Origin: Aphanothece hegewaldii CCALA 016 | GTDB taxonomy: Bacteria > Cyanobacteriota > Cyanobacteriia > Cyanobacteriales > Microcystaceae | Reading direction: 5' to 3' | DNA: 64,000 bases | Assembly (NCBI RefSeq): GCF_003007785.1 | Contig: NZ_PXOH01000010.1 | Coordinates: 1-64,000, forward strand | Part shown: positions 20,210-28,971 of the stretch, piece by piece | Numbering within the stretch: position 1 is the stretch's first letter | Layout of the letters: the number at the start of each line of letters is the position of its first letter | The notes under the pieces: generated by a model | Database searches by the model: none | What the model saw: the letters and a program-made list of their open reading frames with translations, nothing else | What the model was told of the DNA's origin: nothing | Translations under genes and position numbers: made by a program

Positions 20210-20389
20210 ATGTTATGGAAAGCTAAACAAATCTGTCATCCCGTTTGGCAATATCTTAATCAACCTGTCTTTGATCGCTATCATTCTCAAGTGTGGCATC
20301 CCTATCGATTTTGGTATTCTTATAAAATCAATTTATTAGAAAAATGTTTAAAAAAAGATATCAACTCCGAAAGCCATTATACTCAGTAA
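20210..20389 (+). CDS. Small hypothetical protein
   Basis: A possible 59-residue protein (MLWKAKQICHPVWQYLNQPV, then FDRYHSQVWHPYRFWYSYKI), rich in Trp, Tyr and His and ending in a polar tail. A GGAGAT ribosome-binding-like sequence lies upstream and the gene sits co-directionally before the DUF3318 gene. The family is not recognised; the composition looks protein-like but coding status rests on context only. Confidence 0.5.
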   Translation: MLWKAKQICHPVWQYLNQPVFDRYHSQVWHPYRFWYSYKINLLEKCLKKDINSESHYTQ

Positions 20390-20423
20390 TGAATCTTGTA
20401 CAAATTTCGATTAGCGATTTTCC

Positions 20424-21035
20424 ATGAATCTAGATGCCGAAATTAGTCATTTACTCGACTTAATGCCTGCCTCTGGGCGAATGATGACGAAAATAGTCAG
20501 TCAACCTCAACAAGCTAAAGTTATTGAAACTTCTCTCCCGATGCCTTGGCAACAAGGAACACGACCGATCTTAATTAACTTCGATCTATGGCAAAATTTA
20601 TCTAGATCGCAGCGTGATTTACTTCTTTTAAGGTCGGTTAGTGGTTTAATCGGTATTAAATGGTTTAAACCTAATATCTATCAAGCCATTACGGCAGCAG
20701 GTTTATTAGGACTCTTAATCGAAATTAGTCAAGGTGATGCAGTGGGAATTATTGTTGCTGGTGGACTAACTGCGATCGCCACTAATCAAATTTGGCGTAG
20801 TAACCGCAGTATCAAAAAAGAACTTGATGCAGATGAGTCCGCCATTCAAGTCGCCATAAGACGAGGATACACCGAAACAGAAGCCGCTCGTCATTTATTA
20901 TCCGCCCTCGAAACCGTCGCCCAAATTGAAAATCGTCCTTTAAATTTTACCGAGTTACTGCGTTCTCAAAATTTGCGAGTTATTGGTAATCTTTCTCCCG
21001 TCAGTGTTCCTAGTAATTTGCGACAAGAAAAATAA
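20424..21035 (+). CDS. DUF3318 domain-containing protein
   Basis: A 203-residue cyanobacterial protein of unknown function. It starts [20 protein letters not shown], a hallmark of DUF3318, and has two adjacent hydrophobic segments ([14 protein letters not shown] and [17 protein letters not shown]). The C-terminus is charged and helical ([20 protein letters not shown]). It is probably membrane-associated. cofH begins 37 bases downstream. Confidence 0.85.
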   Translation: MNLDAEISHLLDLMPASGRMMTKIVSQPQQAKVIETSLPMPWQQGTRPILINFDLWQNLSRSQRDLLLLRSVSGLIGIKWFKPNIYQAITAAGLLGLLIEISQGDAVGIIVAGGLTAIATNQIWRSNRSIKKELDADESAIQVAIRRGYTETEAARHLLSALETVAQIENRPLNFTELLRSQNLRVIGNLSPVSVPSNLRQEK

Positions 21036-21072
21036 TCGAAATTCTTCTACAATCGGTGTAAGAAGAATAAAG

Positions 21073-22221
21073 ATGATCAACGTGATTAGCGCAACAAAGA
21101 CCACCCGAACGATTTTAAACGAGGTTAGAAGCGGTAAAGATTTATCACCCCCAGAAGGACTAATTTTACTGCAACAAACCGATCCAGATATTATTACAGA
21201 AATTCAACAGACAGCCGATCAGCTTCGTGCTATACAAGTCGGTGAAACTGTTACATATGTCATTAATCGCAATGTAAATTTTAGTAACATTTGTGAACAA
21301 CATTGCAGTTTTTGTGCATTCAGGCGAGATGATGGAGAAGATGGCGCGTTTTGGTTAGATATTGCTCAAATCTTAGAAAAAGTATCGGATGCAGTACAAC
21401 GAAAAGCCACAGAAATTTGTATGCAGGGCGGTTTAAACCCCGAAGCAAAACGAAATGGAACGAGTTTAGATTTTTATCTAGAATTGGTCACATCAATTAA
21501 AGAAACCTTTCCACAGCTTCATCTACACGCCTTTTCACCGCAAGAAATTCAGTTTATCGCCAGAGAAGATAAAATTAGTTACGAGGATGTGATTACTGCT
21601 TTACGGGATGCAGGGCTAGGATCGATGCCCGGAACCGCCGCCGAAGTGTTAGAAGATGCTGTAAGACGAGTGATCTGTCCAGAGAAAATTAATAGCGAAA
21701 CTTGGTTAGAAATTGTTAGTACAGCACATCGTTTAGGTGTACCAACAACCAGTACAATGTTATGCGGTCAGATCGAAAGCAAAGAACAACAAATTAGTCA
21801 TTTAAATAAATTGCGATCGCTACAACAAAACTCAATTTTACAAGGCTATCCCACCCGTATCACTGAATTTATTCTCTTACCCTTTGTCGGACAAGAAGCC
21901 CCAAAACCCCTGAGAAATAGAGTAGGACGCGATCAACCCGTGTTAGCCGATACCCTTTTACTCACTGCCGTATCCCGATTATATCTAGGAAACTGGATAG
22001 CCAATCATCAACCCAGTTGGGTAAAATTGGGCTTAAATGGGGCAGTAGAAGCCCTCAGATGGGGTTGTAACGATATTGGTGGAACACTGATGGAGGAACA
22101 TATTACCAGTATGGCAGGGGCGCAGGGTGGTACTTGTATGGAAGTCGATACCCTGCAACAAGCCATTCAATCAATCGATCGTCCTTTTCAGCAAAGAAGT
22201 ACAATTTATGAGTATCTTTAG
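21073..22221 (+). CDS. cofH: Deazaflavin (F0) synthase subunit CofH, radical SAM
   Basis: A 382-residue radical SAM enzyme. CofH joins a tyrosine-derived 4-hydroxybenzyl radical to 5-amino-6-ribitylaminouracil; CofG then completes 8-hydroxy-5-deazaflavin (F0), used by cyanobacteria as a DNA photolyase antenna. The cluster motif CEQHCSFC (CxxxCxxC) is near residue 77, followed by [11 protein letters not shown] and the C-terminal [12 protein letters not shown]. The ATG at 21073 gives the expected N-terminus; an upstream in-frame start would run into the preceding gene. No cofG is adjacent. A 15-codon copy of its 3' end is found at 23967-24014. Confidence 0.93.
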   Translation: MINVISATKTTRTILNEVRSGKDLSPPEGLILLQQTDPDIITEIQQTADQLRAIQVGETVTYVINRNVNFSNICEQHCSFCAFRRDDGEDGAFWLDIAQILEKVSDAVQRKATEICMQGGLNPEAKRNGTSLDFYLELVTSIKETFPQLHLHAFSPQEIQFIAREDKISYEDVITALRDAGLGSMPGTAAEVLEDAVRRVICPEKINSETWLEIVSTAHRLGVPTTSTMLCGQIESKEQQISHLNKLRSLQQNSILQGYPTRITEFILLPFVGQEAPKPLRNRVGRDQPVLADTLLLTAVSRLYLGNWIANHQPSWVKLGLNGAVEALRWGCNDIGGTLMEEHITSMAGAQGGTCMEVDTLQQAIQSIDRPFQQRSTIYEYL

Positions 22222-22230
22222 GGAAAATAA

Positions 22231-23709
22231 CTAGGACTGTGGAACCCAAACCGAAACCGAACCACCATTGCATCGAAAATCTGCCCAACCTTCGTCATTA
22301 GTTGTAACAGGTTCGCTGATATGTTCGGTAATATCAATATACGTTTGATTCGGTTGCCCAACTTCCATCCATTTCGTACCATCTCCACCATTACTTAGAA
22401 CGACTGCCATTCCTCCTGGATGTTCTTCATCACCTAAGCGTGTCCATGCTATTGTATTGGCGTGATCGAAATAGTCGTATTGTTCACCGTAGGCGTAGGT
22501 TTTTCGGGCATACAAATATTTATCAATGATCCAGCGATGGCTATCCATCCAAATTTCATGTTCATTGCCATCATTGCCAGTATCCTTGTAATGGGCCCCG
22601 TAGTAGTCAGCATAGAAAATACAAGGATAGCCTTCACGTCGTAGCAAGAGCAAGGCATAGGCAAGGGGCTTAAACCAAGGCTCAACGACTGATTCTAACG
22701 ATTGTAGGGGTTGTGAATCGTGATTTTCAGTTAGTGTAACAGCGAGCGCCGGTTGATGTTGAACAAGGGTATTATCGAAAATCTGACGCATATCGTAGCT
22801 ATCACCAGCTTGACTAGCTGCATGAAAATTGTAATGAAGTGGTGCATCAAATAACGTCACTTTACCGCCTGTTGCTTCAACAAAGCTATGAAGTGCCTCG
22901 ACTTCATAAGACCAATATTCACCCACAGCAAATAAATCACGCTGGGCATAATGGCTAACGTGATCCAGCCATTCGCTGAAGAATTCGGCTTTTACGTGTT
23001 TAACCGCATCAAAACGAAAACCATCAACGTCAGTCGTATCGACATACCATTCACCCCAGTATTTTAGTTCGCCAGAAACTTCGGGGTTTTGCATATCGAG
23101 ATCACAACCCATCAGATAATCGTAATTCCCCTTTTCTAGGTCAACATTGTCCTCAAATTCTTTACCTTTGAGCAAATAAATCGCATTTTCCTCGCCATTA
23201 TAAACGTTGTAATCGATCGCATCAAAATGCCACCAATGCCACTTCATACTAGAATATTTATCGCCGCGACCTGGGAAGGTAAAATGAGTCCAAGCTTTAA
23301 TTTTTTGATATTCGCCTACGGTTTCATTGCGGTTATCTGGATTAAAAGGTGTTGCTTCAACTTCTTCTTCTTCATCTGCGCCTAATTTGTGGTTTAGAAC
23401 AACATCAGCATAGATCCTAATTCCTGCTTTTTTGGCTGCTTGAATGGCTTGTAAATATTCTTCTTTTGTGCCGTATTTTGTTCGTACAGAACCCTTTTGG
23501 TCAAATTCACCTAAATCAAATAGATCATAAACTGCATAGCCTACATCCAACCCGCCACCGGTACCTTTATAAGCAGGAGGTAACCAAAGTGATGTTATCC
23601 CAGCTTCGGCTAATTCTTCTGCCGACTCCGCTAGTTGATTCCAGAGTGAACCATCCTCTGGAATATACCAGTGGAAATATTGCATCATCACACCATTTGT
23701 TTCGGACAT
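22231..23709 (-). CDS. Cytoplasmic alpha-amylase (GH13)
   Basis: A 492-residue enzyme without a signal peptide, resembling cytoplasmic GH13 subfamily 5 amylases that cut alpha-1,4 glucans such as glycogen-derived chains. The start MSETNGVMMQYFHWYIPEDG is typical. Conserved regions are YADVVLNHK, GFRFDAVKHV (nucleophile Asp), LFAVGEYW (acid/base Glu) and LTENHDSQP (stabiliser Asp). The start at 23709 is preferred over a weaker one four codons earlier. It is convergent with cofH (9 bases between stops) and lies in the left half of a duplicated segment. Confidence 0.92.
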   Translation of the reverse strand: MSETNGVMMQYFHWYIPEDGSLWNQLAESAEELAEAGITSLWLPPAYKGTGGGLDVGYAVYDLFDLGEFDQKGSVRTKYGTKEEYLQAIQAAKKAGIRIYADVVLNHKLGADEEEEVEATPFNPDNRNETVGEYQKIKAWTHFTFPGRGDKYSSMKWHWWHFDAIDYNVYNGEENAIYLLKGKEFEDNVDLEKGNYDYLMGCDLDMQNPEVSGELKYWGEWYVDTTDVDGFRFDAVKHVKAEFFSEWLDHVSHYAQRDLFAVGEYWSYEVEALHSFVEATGGKVTLFDAPLHYNFHAASQAGDSYDMRQIFDNTLVQHQPALAVTLTENHDSQPLQSLESVVEPWFKPLAYALLLLRREGYPCIFYADYYGAHYKDTGNDGNEHEIWMDSHRWIIDKYLYARKTYAYGEQYDYFDHANTIAWTRLGDEEHPGGMAVVLSNGGDGTKWMEVGQPNQTYIDITEHISEPVTTNDEGWADFRCNGGSVSVWVPQS

Positions 23710-23868
23710 AACTATCTCCACAAGTAAAAAATACGATTAGATTTTTTTGACTGTAATGAATATACTTGATACTTCCTTTTTTCTCTCTCTCTCTATTGAA
23801 AGAAGGAATTTTTAGCAAATTATGCTAATTTTATAGATTCTTTGTGGTTCTTGTGGGTCAATTGGTCA

Positions 23869-23964
23869 TTATATCGCTTGAATCCATTCTTTTATTTCGT
23901 ATTCCGTCCAAATGCCATTTTTTCAATAGGGATCGGATTCGATTAAGTTCTTGACAATTTCCTC
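23869..23964 (-). pseudogene. 3' fragment of a YCII-family gene
   Basis: About 32 codons matching the end of the intact YCII gene at 25149-25418: EEIVKNLIESDPY, stop, KNGIWTEYEIKEWIQAI. By eye about seven of roughly 90 bases differ. The Trp codon TGG of the intact copy is TGA here. The fragment keeps its natural stop but lacks the first two thirds of the gene. At its inner edge it joins directly to the cofH fragment. Confidence 0.88.
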
Positions 23965-23966
23965 TT

Positions 23967-24014
23967 ATTGATCGTTCTTTCCAGCAAAGAAGTACGATTT
24001 ATGAATATCATTAA
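23967..24014 (+). pseudogene. 3' fragment of cofH
   Basis: Fifteen codons plus stop reading [15 protein letters not shown], against [15 protein letters not shown] at the true end of cofH (22174-22221). The DNA matches closely, including the CAGCAAAGAAGTAC core. It sits two bases from the YCII fragment on the other strand, marking a recombination junction. Confidence 0.87.
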
Positions 24015-24043
24015 AAAATGAATTGACTTAAACATAGGTACAG

Positions 24044-24445
24044 CTACCAAATTACCTGTAAATATTGCCAGTTTTTGATTTTTTCATCTTTTGAGACTAA
24101 TGGTGCTTTGTAAACTAAGCAACTAGCGACAATTAAGCGGTCAGATGGATCGCCATGAAAGTCTCCAGGTAATCGGGTTGAAAGTACAGCGATCTCAGGA
24201 GTTAATGGTAGTAGTTTGACTTTGGGACGTTGAAGTGCTAGGTCGATCCAGACTTGCACATCCATTGATAGTCCAATTCTTCCTTTGGTTATAAGCATGG
24301 CTAATTCCCAACAACAGATCGCGGGAATACCAATTAAATCTGTTTCACTAATGATTTTAGAAGCGTTTGAGGAGAGATTTGTAGACTCGTTTGCCCACCA
24401 GATCCAAGCATGGGTATCAAGAATGATCACTGTTCGGCATCCCAT
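24044..24445 (-). CDS. PIN-domain (VapC-type) toxin
   Basis: A 133-residue PIN-domain ribonuclease, the toxin of a VapBC-type pair. The acidic active-site residues are visible: Asp in ILDTHAWIWW, Glu in CCWELAML, and Asp residues in GDPSDRLIVASCL. The fold ends with the usual LVSKDEKIKNW segment. Its start overlaps the antitoxin gene by 19 bases. It is expected to cleave RNA in the cytosol when freed from the antitoxin. Confidence 0.88.
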   Translation of the reverse strand: MGCRTVIILDTHAWIWWANESTNLSSNASKIISETDLIGIPAICCWELAMLITKGRIGLSMDVQVWIDLALQRPKVKLLPLTPEIAVLSTRLPGDFHGDPSDRLIVASCLVYKAPLVSKDEKIKNWQYLQVIW

Positions 24446-24639
24446 GACATATCAATCGGCGAAACCAAATCATGTTCAAAGGTGACACTACCCTTTAAAG
24501 GATTAATTTCGCTTGTTTTTTCCGTTAATGTAGAAGTTAATAATGGTTGCTTTAAAGCCAGAATGATGCGATGCAAGACTTCTATATGTCTCTCGTCTAT
24601 TGAATCAATTTCAAGTTTTAATTGTTCACGATTAATCAT
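24427..24639 (-). CDS. Antitoxin partner of the PIN-domain toxin
   Basis: A 70-residue small protein (MINREQLKLEIDSIDERHIE) with a helical N-terminus and a C-terminal acidic tail (SPIDMSWDAEQ) of the sort that occupies the toxin's active site. The overlap with the toxin start and the order antitoxin-then-toxin support the call. No DNA-binding fold is obvious from sequence. Confidence 0.72.
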   Translation of the reverse strand: MINREQLKLEIDSIDERHIEVLHRIILALKQPLLTSTLTEKTSEINPLKGSVTFEHDLVSPIDMSWDAEQ

Positions 24640-24680
24640 AAATGTTTCTTTTTTAGTTTTTTAGAGAATTTTTAAGAAAT

Positions 24681-25052
24681 TTAATTTTTTGCTAATAATC
24701 TTTGGGCATCTTCAACCAGCATACACTTCCAGCCTAACTTTTCATCTATTCTCATATAAATAAACATAGCCATATAATATTCAAGGTTAAACCAAATTTT
24801 GCGTTCTTGAACTGTCAGATAGGCAAAAACAAAAATCTGATAATCGTATTGAGAAAATGGTATCCCCATATCATCTTCATAGTCTAAATCTCCAACGACT
24901 CGAAGCGTTAATCATAATCCTGAATAACAAGCAGTTGGCCAAGGTTGATGATATTGGGGGATAAAAGTCACTCCTAAAAGATTCCCTAGACGTTGAAGAA
25001 CTTCCTCAAAGGTATTAGATGTTTTAACATAAACTACCAAATCTCTTGACAT
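24681..25052 (-). pseudogene. Hypothetical gene interrupted by an in-frame TGA
   Basis: The frame starts at ATG 25052 (MSRDLVVYVKTSNTFEEVLQ), has TGA as codon 47 (24912-24914) and continues in frame to TAA at 24681 (LTLRVVGDLDYEDDMGIPFS, then QYDYQIFVFAYLTVQERKIW). The whole is 123 codons. Both halves read like one protein with a beta-rich middle, so this is probably a recent nonsense mutation. The family is not recognised. It follows the YCII gene in the same direction. Confidence 0.72.
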
Positions 25053-25148
25053 AATTACATTTTTATGCTGAATGATTGTAATCGTCATCGATTCTTATCC
25101 GAAGGGATCAGTTAAATAAACCAATCCCTCAAAATCGTCTAGTTTACC

Positions 25149-25418
25149 CTAAATTGCTTGTATCCATTCTTTAATTTCGTATTCCGTCCAAATACCATTT
25201 TTCCAATAGGTATCGGTTTCGATTAATTTCTTGACAATTTCCTCGTTTTCTGCATCATAAATTCCAAAGACTTTAGTAACATCTTTGGTCGGGCCTAATG
25301 TGACTAAGATTCCTTGTTCTTTTTGGGAAACTAAACCGTTTAAGTGTTCCTGGCGGTAGGGCGCACGTTTTTCGATTACATCCTCGCAGTAGCTACCCCA
25401 CATGATGTATTTTGGCAT
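25149..25418 (-). CDS. YCII/YciI family protein
   Basis: An 89-residue protein of the YCII family, a small ferredoxin-like fold related to muconolactone isomerases. It has the N-terminal MPKYIMWGSYCEDVIEKRAP and the conserved YRQEHLNGL with the His typical of the family, and ends WTEYEIKEWIQAI. Function is unknown. It lies 14 bases downstream of pheT on the same strand. A fragment of its 3' end occurs at 23869-23964. Confidence 0.87.
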   Translation of the reverse strand: MPKYIMWGSYCEDVIEKRAPYRQEHLNGLVSQKEQGILVTLGPTKDVTKVFGIYDAENEEIVKKLIETDTYWKNGIWTEYEIKEWIQAI

Positions 25419-25432
25419 ATTTTTATTAGCTC

Positions 25433-27859
25433 CTAACTTCTAAGTGTGACTTGGAATTGTTTAACTAAAGCTTCGCGTATTTTGTTGTGTACGGGTTCGA
25501 CTTCGGTATCAGTCAAAGTTCGATCGCTTGTCCGATAGACTAAACTAAAAGCTAGGCTTCGTTCTCCTTCTGGCACATTTGCCCCTTTATACTCATCAAA
25601 GACTTGCACTGTTTCTAAAAGTTCTCCTCCCGCTTTCTTCATCGTTTTTTCTAACTCTGCAACAGATATTTTGAGAGGGGCAAAAAAGGCTAAATCTCTA
25701 GCTACTGCGGGATAAGTCGAATATGCTTTAAAACGAGGGGTTATCTGTTCGTCTTTATTTAAAGCCGATAATAGCACATCAAAATTTAATTCAAACCCAT
25801 ATACGGCATCAGGGAAACCTTTTTCTTGTCGTAGTTGGGGATGAAGTTGACCAAAAATGCCCAAATTTTGCTTATTTAATGATAGTAATGCGGTTCTACC
25901 TGGGTGTAAGCGTTCGTCTTCGGTGGTTGCTTGATATTCGACTGTTAACCCCAAACGTTCAAAGACACTTTCTAGGATACCTTTTGCTTGATACCATGTC
26001 ATCGGGTCATTTTTTCCGCCTCTTACCCAGTTTCCATCAGGTAAAAGATCTCCTCCTAAGATACCACCAATGCGATCGGCTTCACCAATTCCATCTTCAG
26101 TACGCCAGAAAACACGACCAATTTCAAAGCCATTTAATGCCCCGTTTCCTTGTGCTAAATTATATTCAAAGGCATCAATTAAACCAGAAAGTAGGTTAGT
26201 TCTGAGGGCAGAATATTCAGCAAAAAGCGGGTTTGCTAGAGTAACTTCATCTTTTACGGGTTTGACGAGGGAATACTGCACTAATTCGGTTAAACCGACG
26301 GAACGAAATAACTCTCTAAGCTTACGTTGTATCTGTTCTTCAAAGGATAAACCACCCGCTTCAGTTTTTGATGGCAAGGTATCACAGAAATGATCATAAC
26401 CATATAAACGGGCGACTTCTTCGATAAGATCGATTTCTCTTTCTAAATCTCGATAACGATAAGATGGAACAGTTACAGACCAAATTTTAGGCGTTTGGTG
26501 AACATTCCCTAACTGACATCCTAAGTCGGTGAGTATTCTTTCTACATCGGATGCGGCAATTTTTCCTGTTTCTACATTCCCTAAAATTTGATGTAAACGG
26601 TCTAGACGTAATTCAATGGAACGACTAGAATAATCAGCACGAGCATCGGCGATAGATTGAGTTACTACAGTACCGCCCGCAAGTTCTATAATAAGTGCGA
26701 TCGCTCTATTAGCCGCATCTTCTAAAGCATTAGGGTTAACGCCTTTTTCATACCGTGTACTCGACTCACTGCGTAGGTTTTGACTTTTTGAGGAACGACG
26801 CACTGTAATCGGATCGAATAATGCAGATTCTAGAATAATATTTTGGGTATTTTCATCGACTTCTGTTTCTTCGCCACCCATTACGCCCGCGATCGCAACA
26901 GGTGTATCATTAGCAGTAATCAGTAAGTTTTGTGGTTTTAGATTGCGAGTTTGTCCATCAAGAGTATGAAGTGTTTCACCCTCAGTCGCAAACCGTACAC
27001 CAATATTTAAAGCTTCACCCTTCGCCAATTTTTCTAACTTATCTTGATCAAAAGCATGAAGTGGCTGTCCCCATTCAAGTAAGACATAATTCGTTACATC
27101 TACTATATTATTGATCGGTCTAACACCTGCTGCTTGTAAGCGTTGTTGTAACCATTTCGGAGACGGTGCAATCTTTACGCCTTCGATCGCAGTTCCGATG
27201 TATGCTAAACAAGCTTGTTCATCTTCAACGGTAATTTTAAGTAAATCTTTTTTGTCTGGAATAGATATAGGTGTTACTTCAGGAAGTGATAAAGTTGCAC
27301 CCGTTAAAGCGGCTATTTCCCGTGCTACTCCAATCATACTCAACGCATCGGCGCGGTTAGCAGTGGGAGAAATATCTAAAATCACATCATCTAAACCGAG
27401 TAAGGGGCGAACATCTTGACCAATTTGCAATTCTGTGCTATCAGGGAAAATATAAATACCATTTGATTCTTTTTCTAAACCCAATTCAGTCAGAGAACAA
27501 ATCATCCCTTCAGATTGAACGCCGCGCAATTTAGCCGATTTAATTTTAAGATCGATCGCGGGTAAATAAGTTCCTAGAGTAGCCACAGGAACGAAAATAT
27601 CAGCCCTCGCATTGGGCGCACCACAAACAATCGTTGAGGAGTTCTCTTGCCCAATGTCAACCGTACAAACACTTAATTTATCAGCGTTGGGATGTGGCTG
27701 ACGCTCTAAAATTCTACCAACGACAACACCATCAGCGTTTTTACGACGATCATCTATATCTTCTACTTCAATGCCTGCTACCGTCAAGGTAAGGGCTAAT
27801 TTTTCAGGGGTTAGGGTTAAGTTGACTAATTCTTTTAACCAGTTGACAGAGATACGCAT
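25433..27859 (-). CDS. pheT: Phenylalanine-tRNA ligase beta subunit
   Basis: An 808-residue subunit of the cytosolic alpha2-beta2 enzyme that charges tRNA-Phe. From N to [15 protein letters not shown] head, EMAP/tRNA-binding domain (about 40-150), B3/4 editing domain (about 215-390), B5 domain, catalytic-like core ([20 protein letters not shown]) and the C-terminal FDX-ACB anticodon-binding domain ([17 protein letters not shown] to the end). The start at 27859 gives the universal MRISVNWL; ten further codons upstream are probably untranslated. pheS is not adjacent. Confidence 0.96.
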   Translation of the reverse strand: MRISVNWLKELVNLTLTPEKLALTLTVAGIEVEDIDDRRKNADGVVVGRILERQPHPNADKLSVCTVDIGQENSSTIVCGAPNARADIFVPVATLGTYLPAIDLKIKSAKLRGVQSEGMICSLTELGLEKESNGIYIFPDSTELQIGQDVRPLLGLDDVILDISPTANRADALSMIGVAREIAALTGATLSLPEVTPISIPDKKDLLKITVEDEQACLAYIGTAIEGVKIAPSPKWLQQRLQAAGVRPINNIVDVTNYVLLEWGQPLHAFDQDKLEKLAKGEALNIGVRFATEGETLHTLDGQTRNLKPQNLLITANDTPVAIAGVMGGEETEVDENTQNIILESALFDPITVRRSSKSQNLRSESSTRYEKGVNPNALEDAANRAIALIIELAGGTVVTQSIADARADYSSRSIELRLDRLHQILGNVETGKIAASDVERILTDLGCQLGNVHQTPKIWSVTVPSYRYRDLEREIDLIEEVARLYGYDHFCDTLPSKTEAGGLSFEEQIQRKLRELFRSVGLTELVQYSLVKPVKDEVTLANPLFAEYSALRTNLLSGLIDAFEYNLAQGNGALNGFEIGRVFWRTEDGIGEADRIGGILGGDLLPDGNWVRGGKNDPMTWYQAKGILESVFERLGLTVEYQATTEDERLHPGRTALLSLNKQNLGIFGQLHPQLRQEKGFPDAVYGFELNFDVLLSALNKDEQITPRFKAYSTYPAVARDLAFFAPLKISVAELEKTMKKAGGELLETVQVFDEYKGANVPEGERSLAFSLVYRTSDRTLTDTEVEPVHNKIREALVKQFQVTLRS

Positions 27860-27989
27860 TGATTTCTTTTGACGCTTGATTGACCTCAAACCTAGTATCT
27901 CATATCAGCCCGTTTCTTTGTGTTTGTTGAGGATGCTACAGTTAAAATGAGTTAGTTTAAAAAACAGAATTGATGGGAGTTAAACCTAA

Positions 27990-28379
27990 ATGTCAGAAGA
28001 AAGATTACAACAGCTAGAAACAACGGTTAATGAGCATAGTCAATCGATTAGAGGGATTAATGCAGCTTTATCGGAAATAACAGAGACAATGAAAGCTTTT
28101 GCGTCAGGACTTGTCGAACTCAGAAACAGTCAACAAGCTGGATTTGAAGAACTCAGAGCTAGTCAACAAGCTGTTATCGAAACTCAACGTATTACCCTAG
28201 AAGCTGTAGATAGATTAACTAACACAGTAGAGGATTTAGCTCAAACAGTCGATAATCTCTCTCAAACGGTGGATACTTTGGTTACTCAAGAAGTCCCCTC
28301 ACTTAATGCCGCCGTTGAAAGATTAGATCGAATTGTAGACTATTTAATCCGTCGTGACAGTGAACGAAACGGAAATTAA
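27990..28379 (+). CDS. Coiled-coil protein of unknown function
   Basis: A 129-residue, almost wholly helical protein with heptad-like spacing of Leu, Ile and Val. Internal near-repeats are seen: ELRNSQQAGFEELRASQQ, and the series VEDLAQTVDNLSQTVDTLV. No signal peptide or membrane segment is present. It resembles small cyanobacterial coiled-coil proteins often found near Uma2 or toxin genes, but no role can be assigned. It is divergent from pheT. Confidence 0.72.
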   Translation: MSEERLQQLETTVNEHSQSIRGINAALSEITETMKAFASGLVELRNSQQAGFEELRASQQAVIETQRITLEAVDRLTNTVEDLAQTVDNLSQTVDTLVTQEVPSLNAAVERLDRIVDYLIRRDSERNGN

Positions 28380-28389
28380 TTATCCTAAA

Positions 28390-28869
28390 CTAAACACTCA
28401 CTCTTTCAGCAGCTTGGGCTAATTCGGCGGCGACACGGGCAGAATAGGGACGAATTAACCACCAAATAAAAGGGGATAACCAACCTCGTAGGGTGACAGA
28501 ATAGGAAATATAGCTACCACATAGGGTAGACTCTACCTGATAAGTGATTTTTTGTTCCATTCCAGGAATGGCTAAAACTCTGATACTAAGTAACTCTCCA
28601 GGGCGTACATTTTCGACAAAAAACTGAATTGGAAAGGGAGTAAAGCGAGTCACAACTTGATAAATTAAACCAGGTTTCGGAATTAAACCACGTGGTACGT
28701 TTGTTCTAGCAATCAAAGGATTCCAAGAAGCATCAGCTAAATTAATGAGTTTTTGCCAAAGTACGTCTACAGGGGCAGTACTAACGACGCGATAGGTTTT
28801 GTAAAGGGAAAAGTAACAAACTAACTTACCCTTTGCGGCAATTAACTTAAACGAAAAATTGAGTATCAC
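28390..28869 (-). CDS. SRPBCC (START-like) family protein
   Basis: A 159-residue protein with the helix-grip fold of SRPBCC/polyketide-cyclase-like ligand-binding proteins: VVSTAPVDVLWQKLINLADA, W-N-P-L-I in the first half, and a C-terminal long helix (IRPYSARVAAELAQAAERV). Ligand is unknown. The start is GTG, supported by a strong AGGAGG ribosome-binding site seven bases upstream. It is convergent with the coiled-coil gene. Confidence 0.8.
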   Translation of the reverse strand: MILNFSFKLIAAKGKLVCYFSLYKTYRVVSTAPVDVLWQKLINLADASWNPLIARTNVPRGLIPKPGLIYQVVTRFTPFPIQFFVENVRPGELLSIRVLAIPGMEQKITYQVESTLCGSYISYSVTLRGWLSPFIWWLIRPYSARVAAELAQAAERVSV

Positions 28870-28971
28870 AGTACCCCTCCTGCAGTGAGAAGGTTAATCA
28901 GATGTATTATTCTAACCTGAGTTTTGGTTATAAGACGGGAAGTTAAAAAAAATTGTAACCAAGGATAGATA

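Noticed and set aside
25087..25148. Short in-frame continuation after the YCII stop (GKLDDFEGLVYLTDPFG).
   Set aside because: YCII proteins normally end at WIQAI, so the continuation is probably chance, or a remnant of another gene, and cannot be supported.
26070..26393. Open frame on the strand opposite pheT.
   Set aside because: It is a shadow of the strongly supported pheT reading frame and shows no recognisable protein features.
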